This document shows, piece after piece, positions 51,553 to 59,933 of a stretch of DNA of 64,000 nt (its first letter is position 1; every line of letters begins with the position of its first letter). The position numbers were made by a program, and so were the translations under genes. Location of the stretch: the NCBI RefSeq assembly GCF_029240175.1, contig NZ_JARBTM010000006.1, positions 62,001 to 126,000 of the forward strand. Reading direction: 5' to 3'. The notes beneath the pieces are model-generated. The model saw only the letters and a program-made list of their open reading frames with translations, had not been told where the DNA came from and searched no databases. This stretch comes from Anaerosolibacter sp. (GTDB lineage: Bacteria > Bacillota > Clostridia > Peptostreptococcales > Thermotaleaceae).

Positions 51553-54002
51553 TGTATCCCCTCCCTTTTTAGCGGATTTACCATAAATGCTAACAATGCA
51601 AATCCTGCGTTAAGCACAACGTACATGATCCCTAAAGACAGAGACAACCCTATGAAGGTTGCTTGATCACTTTCCTGATATGCCTTTAAGAGCATATATA
51701 TTACCCCAGGATAATGAAAAAAATATTCTACTACAATCAAGTTTGAGATGATAATGGGTACCACCGAGGATAAGGAATCTATCACTTTCATGGTTACACC
51801 AATCAATAGGTGTAATGTTAATATCTTATTTTTTGAAAGACCTTTGGCTCTTGCAGCTTTAACATATCCTTTTCTCATTTCTTCATGAATAACGATGGTG
51901 GTTATCCTCGCCATATATACTGAAGGAACCACAGATAAACAAATTAGTGGAAGAACGAATTTTCTCGTGATCTCTTTGGTCATTACGGGTACTAAAATAT
52001 TGTACTTATACATAAAAACAACTAGCAATTGAACTCCTATCACAATAAGGACATCTGGGATTGACAAAGCTACCAATGTTCCCATAGTTCTGAGACTGTC
52101 ATTGTTTTGATTTCTATAACCATCCAAAATGCCCTTTATAATCCCTATAATTGTTGAGAAAATCAAGGTAGAAGCAATAAGCACCATGCTCTTGCTAAAA
52201 GAGTTCACTACAATCTTCATAATATCCTGCTGTCCAATGGATTTTCCAAAGCCATTACTAAGCAAGTTTCGAATATAAAGTATACTTTTTTTCACTGTCA
52301 GAGAAATCGATAGGTTGGTATATACACTTCCTTGATCAAGGATTAGATTAAAATTAGTAGGTATATTTGCAATAAACACCAACATAAATACGACAATGGT
52401 CGTTAGAAAAACATAATGATAAATCCTTGTTACAATGCGAAAGGGCATTGAATAGTATATATCCTCTATCTTTAGATTGCCTATCACATAATCAGGTTTT
52501 CCTTTGTTAAAATAATAGATCAGATATATCACTATGCCCAATAGGATCAACCCACTTAAAAAACTCCACTCTTGCGCATTTAAGTAGTCTGGCAGGAAGT
52601 CTCCATAGACTTCACTATTAATATAATCTAGGAGCGTAACTGCTACTTTTGATAAATTTTCTTTGCTAATGTTATCGATATTATCCTCGTAGGTGTGGAT
52701 CTTATGTTTATGTCCTATGTCCTCAAAATTATCTTCAATAAGAATAGCAGGCACACCTTTCTCAATAAAAGGTCCATGATCGCTGGATAAAAAGCTGCTT
52801 TCCTTTGACTTGAAACCTCTGAGGTCTGCTAATTGCTTAAATTTATTTCGCAGCAATTGCCCTTTTGTCCCTGCAGAAGCGAAGTCGATTTCCTGCATTG
52901 TCACTGAGCCTATACAGTCCAGCTGAATGAGCTGGGTCTTTTCAAGGGGATAGATCGGATTATTTGTATAATATCTAGACCCTGCAAGACCACCTTCTTC
53001 GTTATTCCACCCAACAAATAAGATGGTCTTATCCGGTGGTGATTTTTGAGCCTTTATTACCCTGGCCATTTCCATTACCATAGCAGTTCCCGATGCATCA
53101 TCCAATGCACCTGGAAAGTATGGACCATCATCGTATTCTGCACCCACATGATCTATATGGGCGGAAACGATTACATACCCTGCATCTTGTTTTTTTCCCT
53201 GTATTTTTCCAAGGATATTTGCGGTATTTACAGGATGAAAATCGTATTCATAGCCGATTTGAGCCTTATAGTTTTTTGATGCATACCGCTTTAAATTCAC
53301 GAACTCTGGCATTTTTACATAGTGGAGGATGATTCCCGGATCATCAATCCTATGTAAATTCCCTGAACCCTTTATCATTCTTACGGGTTCAACCCTTCGT
53401 CTGGGATCCAATCTCCAGTCACGGTCATTTATAGTAGCTACGATAGCTTTTGCACCACATGCTTTGGCATAATGAATGTCCTCTTCCCGTAAGAGAATAT
53501 CTGCCAAAAGTATCTTATCTCGTATTTCATGATCTGAATAACTCGTAATATACATGGATAGGTACAGCAATTCCCCTTCAATTTTCCCCCGTCCATCAAA
53601 AGAATCCCGATATTCCTGTCTAATACTATATTCCTCTATCCGATTTCCTTTCTCATCAGTGATATAAAAATAAGGCTTTTCGCTATAGGATGCTATCATA
53701 TGTTCAAATTCCTGATAGTAGCTTCCCTTTTCTCCTCCTGGTTCTACGCCTATTTCCTTAAAATAATCCTCAACATATTTCAGTGCCAACTGGTTTCCAG
53801 CTGTACCTGGCAGACGTCCATTGTATTTGGGGGATGCAAGCTCTTCAATATGATTGTATACCCGCTCCACATCAAAGAAGGTTTCATCAAATTGTCGCTG
53901 CCATCCATTCAAAAGAATACTGCCGATGAATACTATCAACAAACACCAGATGATATAAACAGTGCTGCTTCTATTTGGTGTTTTCTCAAATCGTTTTTTC
54001 AT
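51549..54002 (-). CDS. M28 zinc aminopeptidase fused to a DppB-type ABC permease
   Basis: First gene of the importer operon. It encodes about 817 residues: a membrane helix (about 14-34), an outside M28 metallopeptidase (about 45-470) with an inserted PA-like segment (ILLADILLREEDIHYAKACG), a second helix (about 478-500), and a DppB-type permease (about 520-817) with an EAA loop around AARAKGLSKNKILTLHLLIG. All M28 residues are present: His282 and the AHIDHVG context, Asp301 in GALDDASG, Glu335-Glu336 in NNEEGG, Asp362 in QLDCIG and His409 in SSDHGPF. It should cut N-terminal residues from peptides right at the transporter mouth. The frame extends 31 codons upstream, but ATG at 54002 has GGGTGGGA ahead and directly precedes the first helix. 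The fusion is not one I recognise as described. Confidence 0.9.
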   Translation of the reverse strand: MKKRFEKTPNRSSTVYIIWCLLIVFIGSILLNGWQRQFDETFFDVERVYNHIEELASPKYNGRLPGTAGNQLALKYVEDYFKEIGVEPGGEKGSYYQEFEHMIASYSEKPYFYITDEKGNRIEEYSIRQEYRDSFDGRGKIEGELLYLSMYITSYSDHEIRDKILLADILLREEDIHYAKACGAKAIVATINDRDWRLDPRRRVEPVRMIKGSGNLHRIDDPGIILHYVKMPEFVNLKRYASKNYKAQIGYEYDFHPVNTANILGKIQGKKQDAGYVIVSAHIDHVGAEYDDGPYFPGALDDASGTAMVMEMARVIKAQKSPPDKTILFVGWNNEEGGLAGSRYYTNNPIYPLEKTQLIQLDCIGSVTMQEIDFASAGTKGQLLRNKFKQLADLRGFKSKESSFLSSDHGPFIEKGVPAILIEDNFEDIGHKHKIHTYEDNIDNISKENLSKVAVTLLDYINSEVYGDFLPDYLNAQEWSFLSGLILLGIVIYLIYYFNKGKPDYVIGNLKIEDIYYSMPFRIVTRIYHYVFLTTIVVFMLVFIANIPTNFNLILDQGSVYTNLSISLTVKKSILYIRNLLSNGFGKSIGQQDIMKIVVNSFSKSMVLIASTLIFSTIIGIIKGILDGYRNQNNDSLRTMGTLVALSIPDVLIVIGVQLLVVFMYKYNILVPVMTKEITRKFVLPLICLSVVPSVYMARITTIVIHEEMRKGYVKAARAKGLSKNKILTLHLLIGVTMKVIDSLSSVVPIIISNLIVVEYFFHYPGVIYMLLKAYQESDQATFIGLSLSLGIMYVVLNAGFALLAFMVNPLKREGIQ

Positions 54003-54194
54003 GAAGTCCCACCCTTTTTCTTTATAAATCAGAAAATTCCATTGGTCATCATAATGATCATGTCGTTTTCCAGTCACCCAGTTTCTTTTAAACATAAGAT
54101 TACTATTCTACTTCTTCATACTATTACAAATTTTATGAAATATCAAAGCAATATGCAATTTGTTACTTTTTTGTAAAATCTATTAAGACCAATA

Positions 54195-54222
54195 AAAAAA
54201 CGGATGTTTCCATCCGTTTTTT
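54195..54222 (-). terminator. Rubrerythrin terminator
   Basis: AAAAAACGGATG pairs with CATCCGTTTTTT across the loop TTTC, just after the rubrerythrin stop. It separates that gene from the peptide importer operon downstream. Confidence 0.92.
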
Positions 54223-54236
54223 ATCTAAGCTAACAA

Positions 54237-54731
54237 CTAATATTTAATGAACTTTTCTCCTGGCACGTTACAGATAAAACACTTCTCTGGAACTGCCTTT
54301 TCAATATTTCCACACACTGGACATAAATAATAGAATACTTCCTCATCACTATCCATGTCTGCAAGGGCTTCTTCATATAATTTCGCATGGACTTCTTCTG
54401 CCTTTAGTGCATATGTAAATGTACGAATTGCAGCTTGATTGCCTTCCTCTTCAGCGGCCTTTAAAAACTCTGGATACATATCCTTATACTCATACGTTTC
54501 CCCAGCTACTGCATCCTTCAGATTTGCTGCAGTATCCTTAATTTTTCCTGCTACTTCAAAATGTTTATGGGCATGAAGGGTTTCTGCTTCAGCAGCCGCT
54601 CTAAACAATTTTGCAGCATTGATTTTTCCTTCCGCTTCTGCTTTTTTCGCATAAGCTAAATACTTTCTGTTGGCTTGAGATTCCCCAGCAAATGCAGCCA
54701 TCAAGTGTTCTAATGTTTTTTTGTTTTCCAT
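54237..54731 (-). CDS. rbr: Rubrerythrin
   Basis: Non-heme diiron peroxidase that detoxifies hydrogen peroxide in anaerobes. The 164 residues have a ferritin-like four-helix domain (about 1-130) with metal-binding glutamates in AAFAGESQANRKY, AAAEAETLHAHKH, EGNQAAIRTF and KAEEVHAKLYEEAL. The C-terminal rubredoxin-type centre is CPVCGNIEKAVPEKCFIC (CxxC pairs). GGAGGT precedes ATG. A PerR-like box lies about 50 bases upstream, so peroxide induction is expected. Confidence 0.97.
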   Translation of the reverse strand: MENKKTLEHLMAAFAGESQANRKYLAYAKKAEAEGKINAAKLFRAAAEAETLHAHKHFEVAGKIKDTAANLKDAVAGETYEYKDMYPEFLKAAEEEGNQAAIRTFTYALKAEEVHAKLYEEALADMDSDEEVFYYLCPVCGNIEKAVPEKCFICNVPGEKFIKY

Positions 54732-54778
54732 TATTCATACCTCCATAAAGTAAATTTATTTAAATAAAATTTATTAAC

Positions 54779-54793
54779 TAATAATTATTATAA
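54779..54793 (-). promoter_or_regulatory. PerR-like box upstream of rubrerythrin
   Basis: TAATAATTATTATAA matches the 15-base PerR consensus TTATAATNATTATAA at all but one specified position. PerR commonly represses rubrerythrin in clostridia (family knowledge). No other feature was seen in the 54732-54947 gap. Confidence 0.75.
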
Positions 54794-54947
54794 ATTAGAA
54801 GGCGCAAAAACGCAACCTTTAATTTCCATTTTTGTAAAGCCTAAACACTCATTACTAAACAATAGATACCCAAGTTATAAACGTTCAAACATTTTTTATA
54901 AATTTATTTTCATTCATTTTTTATGATCATAGAATCAGCAGTTTCCT

Positions 54948-56309
54948 TCATGCCATATATTGATAAATGTTTTTACGTTTATACAAAATAAAGCTTAACA
55001 CAAACCGGAAAGCTAAATCTAAGGTCATAGCCAACCAAACGCCGATAATATTGAACCCAAAGTTTAGGGATAAGAGATATGCGAAAGGTAATCGCACTAG
55101 CCATAAGCCCGTGCCTGCCACAATCATAGGTACCTTTGTAAAGCCAGCACCGCGCAATGCACCATTCAGTACCCCTGCCACATTTTGAGGAATCTGAACG
55201 ATTGCCATAAGCATCAAATACTTTACGCCTAATCCAATGACGCCAGCATCATTGGTCAGCAAACCCATAACCTTCCCGGGCAAAAACAGCAAGATCGCAA
55301 CGCTAAAACTGGTGAGTATAATTGAACCTTTCACAATTTCAGTTATATATTTCTTCCCTAGTTCCTGATCCTTGCGTCCGATGGCTTGACCTACAAAGGC
55401 AGTGGCAGCAATGCTAAACCCTGCTGCAGGCATATAGGAGATGGCCTCCGCTTGCAATCCCAATTGATGGGCAGCTAAAGATTCAACGCCAAACTTCAAA
55501 ATCAATCGTGTCAATAGGATGGTACATACCTGCCAGAAGATGGATTCAAAAGCTGTAGGCATACCCATTCTGTATATCTCTTGTATCTTTTCTTTATCAA
55601 GCTTTAGAAAGCTAGTAGTCAGTAGACCCGACAGAATACCGTCTTTGCAAAATAGAACATATAGCCCTATGCAGGCGCCGACAAATTGGGCACACGCTGT
55701 TCCTATAGCAGCACCTATAATACCTAAAGAAGGAAATCCCAGCTTACCAAAAATCAGTACATAGCTGACACAAATATTAACTATATTCATGATGAATGCT
55801 ATTTTCATGGGCGTTTTTGTGTTTCCCATTCCTTGAAGCACACCGGCAACCACCAACATGATGGCAAGGAAAGGAAGGCCGAGGGATACAGTTTTTAAAT
55901 AGATCAGACTCTTCTCTAATAACTCACCATCAGCGTTAAACCAACCAATAAAAAAATCTGTTTTCCAAAAAATTAGCTGCTGAATTCCAATGACAAATAG
56001 AACAGATGAAATAAGGGTCTGCTGAATGACATTTCTAAGTTTTTTATGATCCTGGGCTCCGTAAGCCTGGGCAGCATAAACTGTCCCTCCTGTGGCAATT
56101 CCTTTGAACAATGCCCATACAATCTGGGTAATACGCATGCTCAACCCCATGGCCGACACTGCCAAAGCCCCAGTCCATCCAATCATGGCTGTCGATATGA
56201 AACCTGCCAACATCTGCAGAACATTTTCCATACAAATCGGAATAACCATGGTATATATTTTCTTTCGTACTTCCACATTGGAAACTGCTTTCTTCTCTGC
56301 AAGTATCAT
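54948..56309 (-). CDS. MATE-family multidrug/cation exporter
   Basis: Inner-membrane exporter coupled to sodium or protons. About 453 residues with twelve hydrophobic helices. It begins MILAEKKAVSNVEVRKKIYT and contains the MATE segments IPICMENVLQMLAGFISTAMIG and ALRGAGFTKVPMIVAGTGLW at matching places in the two halves. The frame extends 32 codons upstream to 56405, but ATG at 56309 gives the normal family length. Only a weak ribosome site (GTGGG) is seen. Substrate unknown. It is a single gene with no regulator adjacent. Confidence 0.92.
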   Translation of the reverse strand: MILAEKKAVSNVEVRKKIYTMVIPICMENVLQMLAGFISTAMIGWTGALAVSAMGLSMRITQIVWALFKGIATGGTVYAAQAYGAQDHKKLRNVIQQTLISSVLFVIGIQQLIFWKTDFFIGWFNADGELLEKSLIYLKTVSLGLPFLAIMLVVAGVLQGMGNTKTPMKIAFIMNIVNICVSYVLIFGKLGFPSLGIIGAAIGTACAQFVGACIGLYVLFCKDGILSGLLTTSFLKLDKEKIQEIYRMGMPTAFESIFWQVCTILLTRLILKFGVESLAAHQLGLQAEAISYMPAAGFSIAATAFVGQAIGRKDQELGKKYITEIVKGSIILTSFSVAILLFLPGKVMGLLTNDAGVIGLGVKYLMLMAIVQIPQNVAGVLNGALRGAGFTKVPMIVAGTGLWLVRLPFAYLLSLNFGFNIIGVWLAMTLDLAFRFVLSFILYKRKNIYQYMA

Positions 56310-56474
56310 ATCGTCAACCCACTTTTCTAATATGTATTTCGTCACCCTAATCATTATATAATATTTTTTTGAAACATAGAATTTATTTTTTATGGTTAGG
56401 TACAAAATTATAGCCTATCTCAGAATTTTACGCTGATATAGGCTGTATTCGTAACAAATAAAGGATACGACAGA

Positions 56475-56628
56475 AGATCGAGATCAAGATTGAGATCGAG
56501 TAAAGACGGTAGGGGCGCGGGTTTTCCCGCCCGAAGACCTAAGAGATCAGCAGAAGAAGGGCAGGATGACCCTGTCCCTACGGGTTTCAATCTGGATCTC
56601 GATCTTGATCTGCGGCATTTATGCCGCA
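56475..56628. repeat. GTAGGGG-bounded palindromic intergenic element, second copy
   Basis: Outer arms AGATCGAGATCAAGATTGAG (56475-56494) and GATCTCGATCTTGATCT (56595-56611) are complementary. Within them GTAGGGG (56509-56515) and TCCCTAC (56575-56581) face each other, around the hairpins GCGGG-TTTT-CCCGC and GGGCAGG/CCTGTCC. TGCGGCAT-TT-ATGCCGCA (56611-56628) follows. It shares its boundary words with the element at 31609-31821, with parts in opposite orientation. It occupies most of the 437-base gap between the MATE and mutY genes. Confidence 0.75.
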
Positions 56629-56746
56629 TTATCCTACTTTTACGCCACATACATCCGTAATGGCGTTTTTCTTTCCCGGCATCATCTTCCCAATAGTTAT
56701 TCCATAGTCCCGAATTCTCTTCTGTCCCTTCATCGCTATCCCCCGT

Positions 56747-57844
56747 CTATCTATTGATCTTTCTCAGTACTTTCATAAAAGCTGTAGGTATGGCATAGTT
56801 CCCTATCTCATCCAGGGTAACCCATTGAACTTGTGGATATTCAAGTACTACTTTTGAAGATAGTTTGCAGTCATACACCTTCATATTCCACTTCAGGTGG
56901 GTAAATACATGCTGAGCATCGAACACATAGGTTATATCATCCACTATTATGCCATATTCCTCGTCCAAGACTTCAATGATGTTGCTTCCTGGCTCCCATC
57001 CTTTTTCTCTGACTGCTGAAGGTAATGCCCAAAGGCTTGCCAAAAGCCCATCTTCTGGTCTTTTCATAATGAGAACCTTATCGTCGTTCCACACCAGTGC
57101 TACTTCTAGCTCTACTTCTTTTACAGCCTGCTTCTTCTTTTTGATAGGCAGTTTATTTTGAATGCCCCTTTGCGCAGCACAACACTGGTCATATACTGGA
57201 CAAGCATTGCATTTAGGTGACGTGGGCGTGCAGATGAGTGCACCCAGCTCCATCAGTCCTTGATTAAAGGAAGACGGGTTTTCTCTAGGCACAACTACAC
57301 ACCCAATCTTCTCCATCTCACTTCTGGTCTTTCCTTCAGAAATATCATCTTCTATACAAAACAATCGTGAAAAAACCCGCATTACATTGCCATCTACAGC
57401 GGGAACAGCCTGATCATAGGCGATACTTAGAACAGCTCCTGCTGTATAGGGTCCAATCCCTGGTATCTTCTTAATTTCCTGGAGATCCTTAGGTACCTGT
57501 CCCCCGTATTGTTCCACGACAACTTTCGCTCCCCGTTGAAGGTTTCGCACCCGGGAGTAGTACCCTAATCCTTCCCAAGCCTTCAAGACTTCTTCTTCAT
57601 GGGCTTGGGCTAAGTCTTCCATGGTAGGAAACTTTTCAATGAAGTTTAAAAAGTACGGAATTACCGTATCCACTCTGGTCTGTTGAAGCATTACCTCTGA
57701 GATCCATATATAGTAGGGATCACTGGTTTCCCTCCAAGGAAGTTTTCGATGATTTTTCCCATACCAATCCGTCAATTCTCTTTGAATACCAAGTACCTTT
57801 ACTTGATCCAAATTATCCCAATCACCTGCTCTATACATTGCCAT
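56747..57844 (-). CDS. mutY: A/G-specific adenine glycosylase MutY
   Basis: Removes adenine mispaired with 8-oxoguanine. The 365 residues have the helix-hairpin-helix IPGIGPYTAGAVLSIAYD followed by the catalytic Asp in VPAVDGNVMRV, the [4Fe-4S] ligands in CTPTSPKCNACPVYDQC (C-x6-C-x2-C-x5-C), and a C-terminal NUDIX-like domain (about 235-360) for 8-oxoG recognition. The catalytic Glu is in SEVMLQQTRVDTVI. GAAGGAG precedes ATG. It follows the natAB-like genes on the same strand after about 50 bases. Confidence 0.97.
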   Translation of the reverse strand: MAMYRAGDWDNLDQVKVLGIQRELTDWYGKNHRKLPWRETSDPYYIWISEVMLQQTRVDTVIPYFLNFIEKFPTMEDLAQAHEEEVLKAWEGLGYYSRVRNLQRGAKVVVEQYGGQVPKDLQEIKKIPGIGPYTAGAVLSIAYDQAVPAVDGNVMRVFSRLFCIEDDISEGKTRSEMEKIGCVVVPRENPSSFNQGLMELGALICTPTSPKCNACPVYDQCCAAQRGIQNKLPIKKKKQAVKEVELEVALVWNDDKVLIMKRPEDGLLASLWALPSAVREKGWEPGSNIIEVLDEEYGIIVDDITYVFDAQHVFTHLKWNMKVYDCKLSSKVVLEYPQVQWVTLDEIGNYAIPTAFMKVLRKINR

Positions 57845-57897
57845 AGCTTATTCTCCTTCTATTCTGTCTTATCCTATTATACCATTGATGCACCCCA

Positions 57898-59076
57898 TCA
57901 AGACCTAAAAATTACCCACTCCTGGTCAAACATATACTTTGCAAAAAATATGGCTGCCAGCACCAACACCCCCGAAACCCCGAAGGTAATACCTATGTGT
58001 AAAGGATTAATCACAAACAATGCTTCTTTGATGAGGAGTACCGCGTTCAATATTGGTATAAAGAACATCACATCAGAAGTTGTTTTGATATCTGAAAACA
58101 TAGTTAAGTACACAGGTACCATCAGTACAATGGTTAATGGGCTCATATACGTGGTAGCTTCCTTGTAAGATCTTGCAAAGATACTAATGACCAGTAAAAT
58201 GGCACTGATAATCATGGCAATCACAATAGAGATACATGCCATAATCAGTATGCCTAGGGCGGAAATGGTGATATCCGTAGGCAGCATCTCCGGCGAAGTT
58301 CTTGATGCAATCACTAAGCCAGTCAACGATGCCACAACGCCTAATACCGATGCAAAGGTCACTGTTATATATTTACCGATCAATATTGACAGTCGACTGG
58401 CACCTGTAGAGAGCAAAGGCTCCAGTGACTGTCTTTCCTTTTCTCCCGCGGCCAAATCTATAGACACTGGAATACCCCCAATGATGGGGTATAATACCAG
58501 CAGCATAGGCAGTAAGAAAGACAACATAAATAATCCCGGACCTGAATTCTCCTTTGTGATTGTTTCTTCCTCTAATCGAATGGGTGTCAATATGGACGGA
58601 TCAATGCCGCGATCCGCTAATCTTTGACTAACAACTTGATTGTTATAGTCTTCCAATACACCTTTTATCTTCGGTAAAGCGAAGCTTGATTCTGTACTGG
58701 ATTCGTCATACTTTATGGTGATCTCCCCTTGCTGTCCATTACTTAATTTTTGTTCAAAGCTACTGCCGATCACAACAATGGCTTTAATTCTACCTTTCTC
58801 TAAAGCCTGGTGGGGATTCTCTTCCTGTGTGACCTCTATAATAGGGTCATCATCTAATTTCTTTATTACCCTTTCTCCATCTAAGGGGGCTTCTACTGCT
58901 ATTTTGATTCCTGCATTCACTGATTTTTCCACCTTATCCATGCCACTTCCCATTAAATTGAACAATACAGGGAAAAGCAAGGTAGGAATCAAAATACTGG
59001 CAATCCAGGTTCTCTTGTCACGGAATATCCCCTTCAATTCTTTTTTCAGAACGATCCCTACGTGCTTCCAGTTCAT
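57898..59076 (-). CDS. ABC-2 type exporter permease (NatB-like)
   Basis: Membrane subunit of an ABC-2 exporter. The 392 residues begin with a cytoplasmic end and first helix (RTWIASILIPTLLFPVLFNL), a large outside loop of ~150 residues, and five more helices in the C-terminal half, with the conserved AAGEKERQSLEPLLSTGASR between helices 2 and 3. This matches the NatB/YhaP group that exports sodium or unknown substrates. It overlaps the ATPase gene by 4 bases (ATGA), so the two form one transporter. Confidence 0.92.
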   Translation of the reverse strand: MNWKHVGIVLKKELKGIFRDKRTWIASILIPTLLFPVLFNLMGSGMDKVEKSVNAGIKIAVEAPLDGERVIKKLDDDPIIEVTQEENPHQALEKGRIKAIVVIGSSFEQKLSNGQQGEITIKYDESSTESSFALPKIKGVLEDYNNQVVSQRLADRGIDPSILTPIRLEEETITKENSGPGLFMLSFLLPMLLVLYPIIGGIPVSIDLAAGEKERQSLEPLLSTGASRLSILIGKYITVTFASVLGVVASLTGLVIASRTSPEMLPTDITISALGILIMACISIVIAMIISAILLVISIFARSYKEATTYMSPLTIVLMVPVYLTMFSDIKTTSDVMFFIPILNAVLLIKEALFVINPLHIGITFGVSGVLVLAAIFFAKYMFDQEWVIFRS

Positions 59077-59834
59077 CGCCCATCACCTACCAATCTTACA
59101 AAAATATCCTCAAGGGTTTTACCCTGGTACTTTTCCTTTAACTCATCGATTGTACCCACGGCAATAATGCTTCCTTTATGAATAATAGCGATTCTGTCAC
59201 AAAGCTTTTCTACCTCATGCATGGTATGACTGGAAAATATAACGGCTTTCCCCAAGTCTTTGCATTCCTTTATAAAATCATGAATTAATCTGGCGGCTGT
59301 TACATCTAGTCCCGATGTAGGCTCATCGAAAAGCATAATCAGCGGGTCATGAATGATGCAGCGGGCAATGGAAACTTTTTGTTTCATTCCCTTGGAGAAT
59401 TTGCCTGCCCTGCGATCTAAGTAATCTTCCATCCCCAGTTTCTTGGCCAATAATTCAATCCGGGTGTCCATCTCGTCTTTCTTCATGTTGTTCAATGCAC
59501 CAAAATAAGCGATATTTTCCCTGGCCGTCAATTTGTCATACAATCCTACCTCACCACCAAACAATATACCGATTTGGCTTCTCACTTGTTCTGGCTCCCG
59601 TATAAGATCTACGCCATTAATGAATGCCGTCCCTGATGTGGGCATTAACATGGTTGCCAACATACGCAGGGTCGTTGTTTTTCCCGCACCATTTTCTCCT
59701 AGGAGCCCCAAAACCTCTCCAGCCTTCACAGAGAATTCTATTCCATTTACAGCATGGATTTCCTTTGTTAGCTTTTTCAGTCCTTTTCCTTGGACATCTT
59801 TAAATACCTTGCTAAGTTTTCTTACCTCAATCAT
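59073..59834 (-). CDS. ABC exporter ATPase (NatA-like)
   Basis: ATPase partner of the NatB-like permease. About 253 residues with Walker A LLGENGAGKTTTLRML, the signature FSKGMKQKVSIARCI, Walker B LIMLFDEPTSGLD and the switch histidine in FSSHTMHE. An upstream ATG 8 codons earlier is open, but ATG at 59834 (MIEVRKLSKVFKD) has GGGGGTGG at good spacing. Substrate unknown; Na+ export is the nearest characterised function. Confidence 0.93.
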   Translation of the reverse strand: MIEVRKLSKVFKDVQGKGLKKLTKEIHAVNGIEFSVKAGEVLGLLGENGAGKTTTLRMLATMLMPTSGTAFINGVDLIREPEQVRSQIGILFGGEVGLYDKLTARENIAYFGALNNMKKDEMDTRIELLAKKLGMEDYLDRRAGKFSKGMKQKVSIARCIIHDPLIMLFDEPTSGLDVTAARLIHDFIKECKDLGKAVIFSSHTMHEVEKLCDRIAIIHKGSIIAVGTIDELKEKYQGKTLEDIFVRLVGDGR

Positions 59835-59892
59835 TCTGCCACCCCCATATATTTCCATTTACATTATAGTCTAATTACCCATCAATAACAAG

Positions 59893-59925
59893 AAAAGTCA
59901 TATACTTTTTCAGTATATGACTTTT
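59893..59925 (-). terminator. Terminator of the ftsEX-M23 operon
   Basis: AAAAGTCATATACT pairs perfectly with AGTATATGACTTTT across a 5-base loop, just past the stop codon of the M23 gene and before the NatA-like promoter region. Confidence 0.85.
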
Positions 59926-59933
59926 CATAATTT

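Noticed and set aside
49249-54095. The two permease-peptidase genes as annotation artefacts of four separate genes
   Set aside because: Each frame is continuous with no stop, the linker helices are in frame, and the two genes overlap by 4 bases as intact operon members. Sequencing error remains a formal possibility and is noted in the finding.
53700-54176. 158-codon plus-strand ORF opposite the start of the M28-permease gene
   Set aside because: It mirrors the coding strand of a conserved peptidase domain, and its hydrophobic residues come from the opposite signal anchor; no family features.
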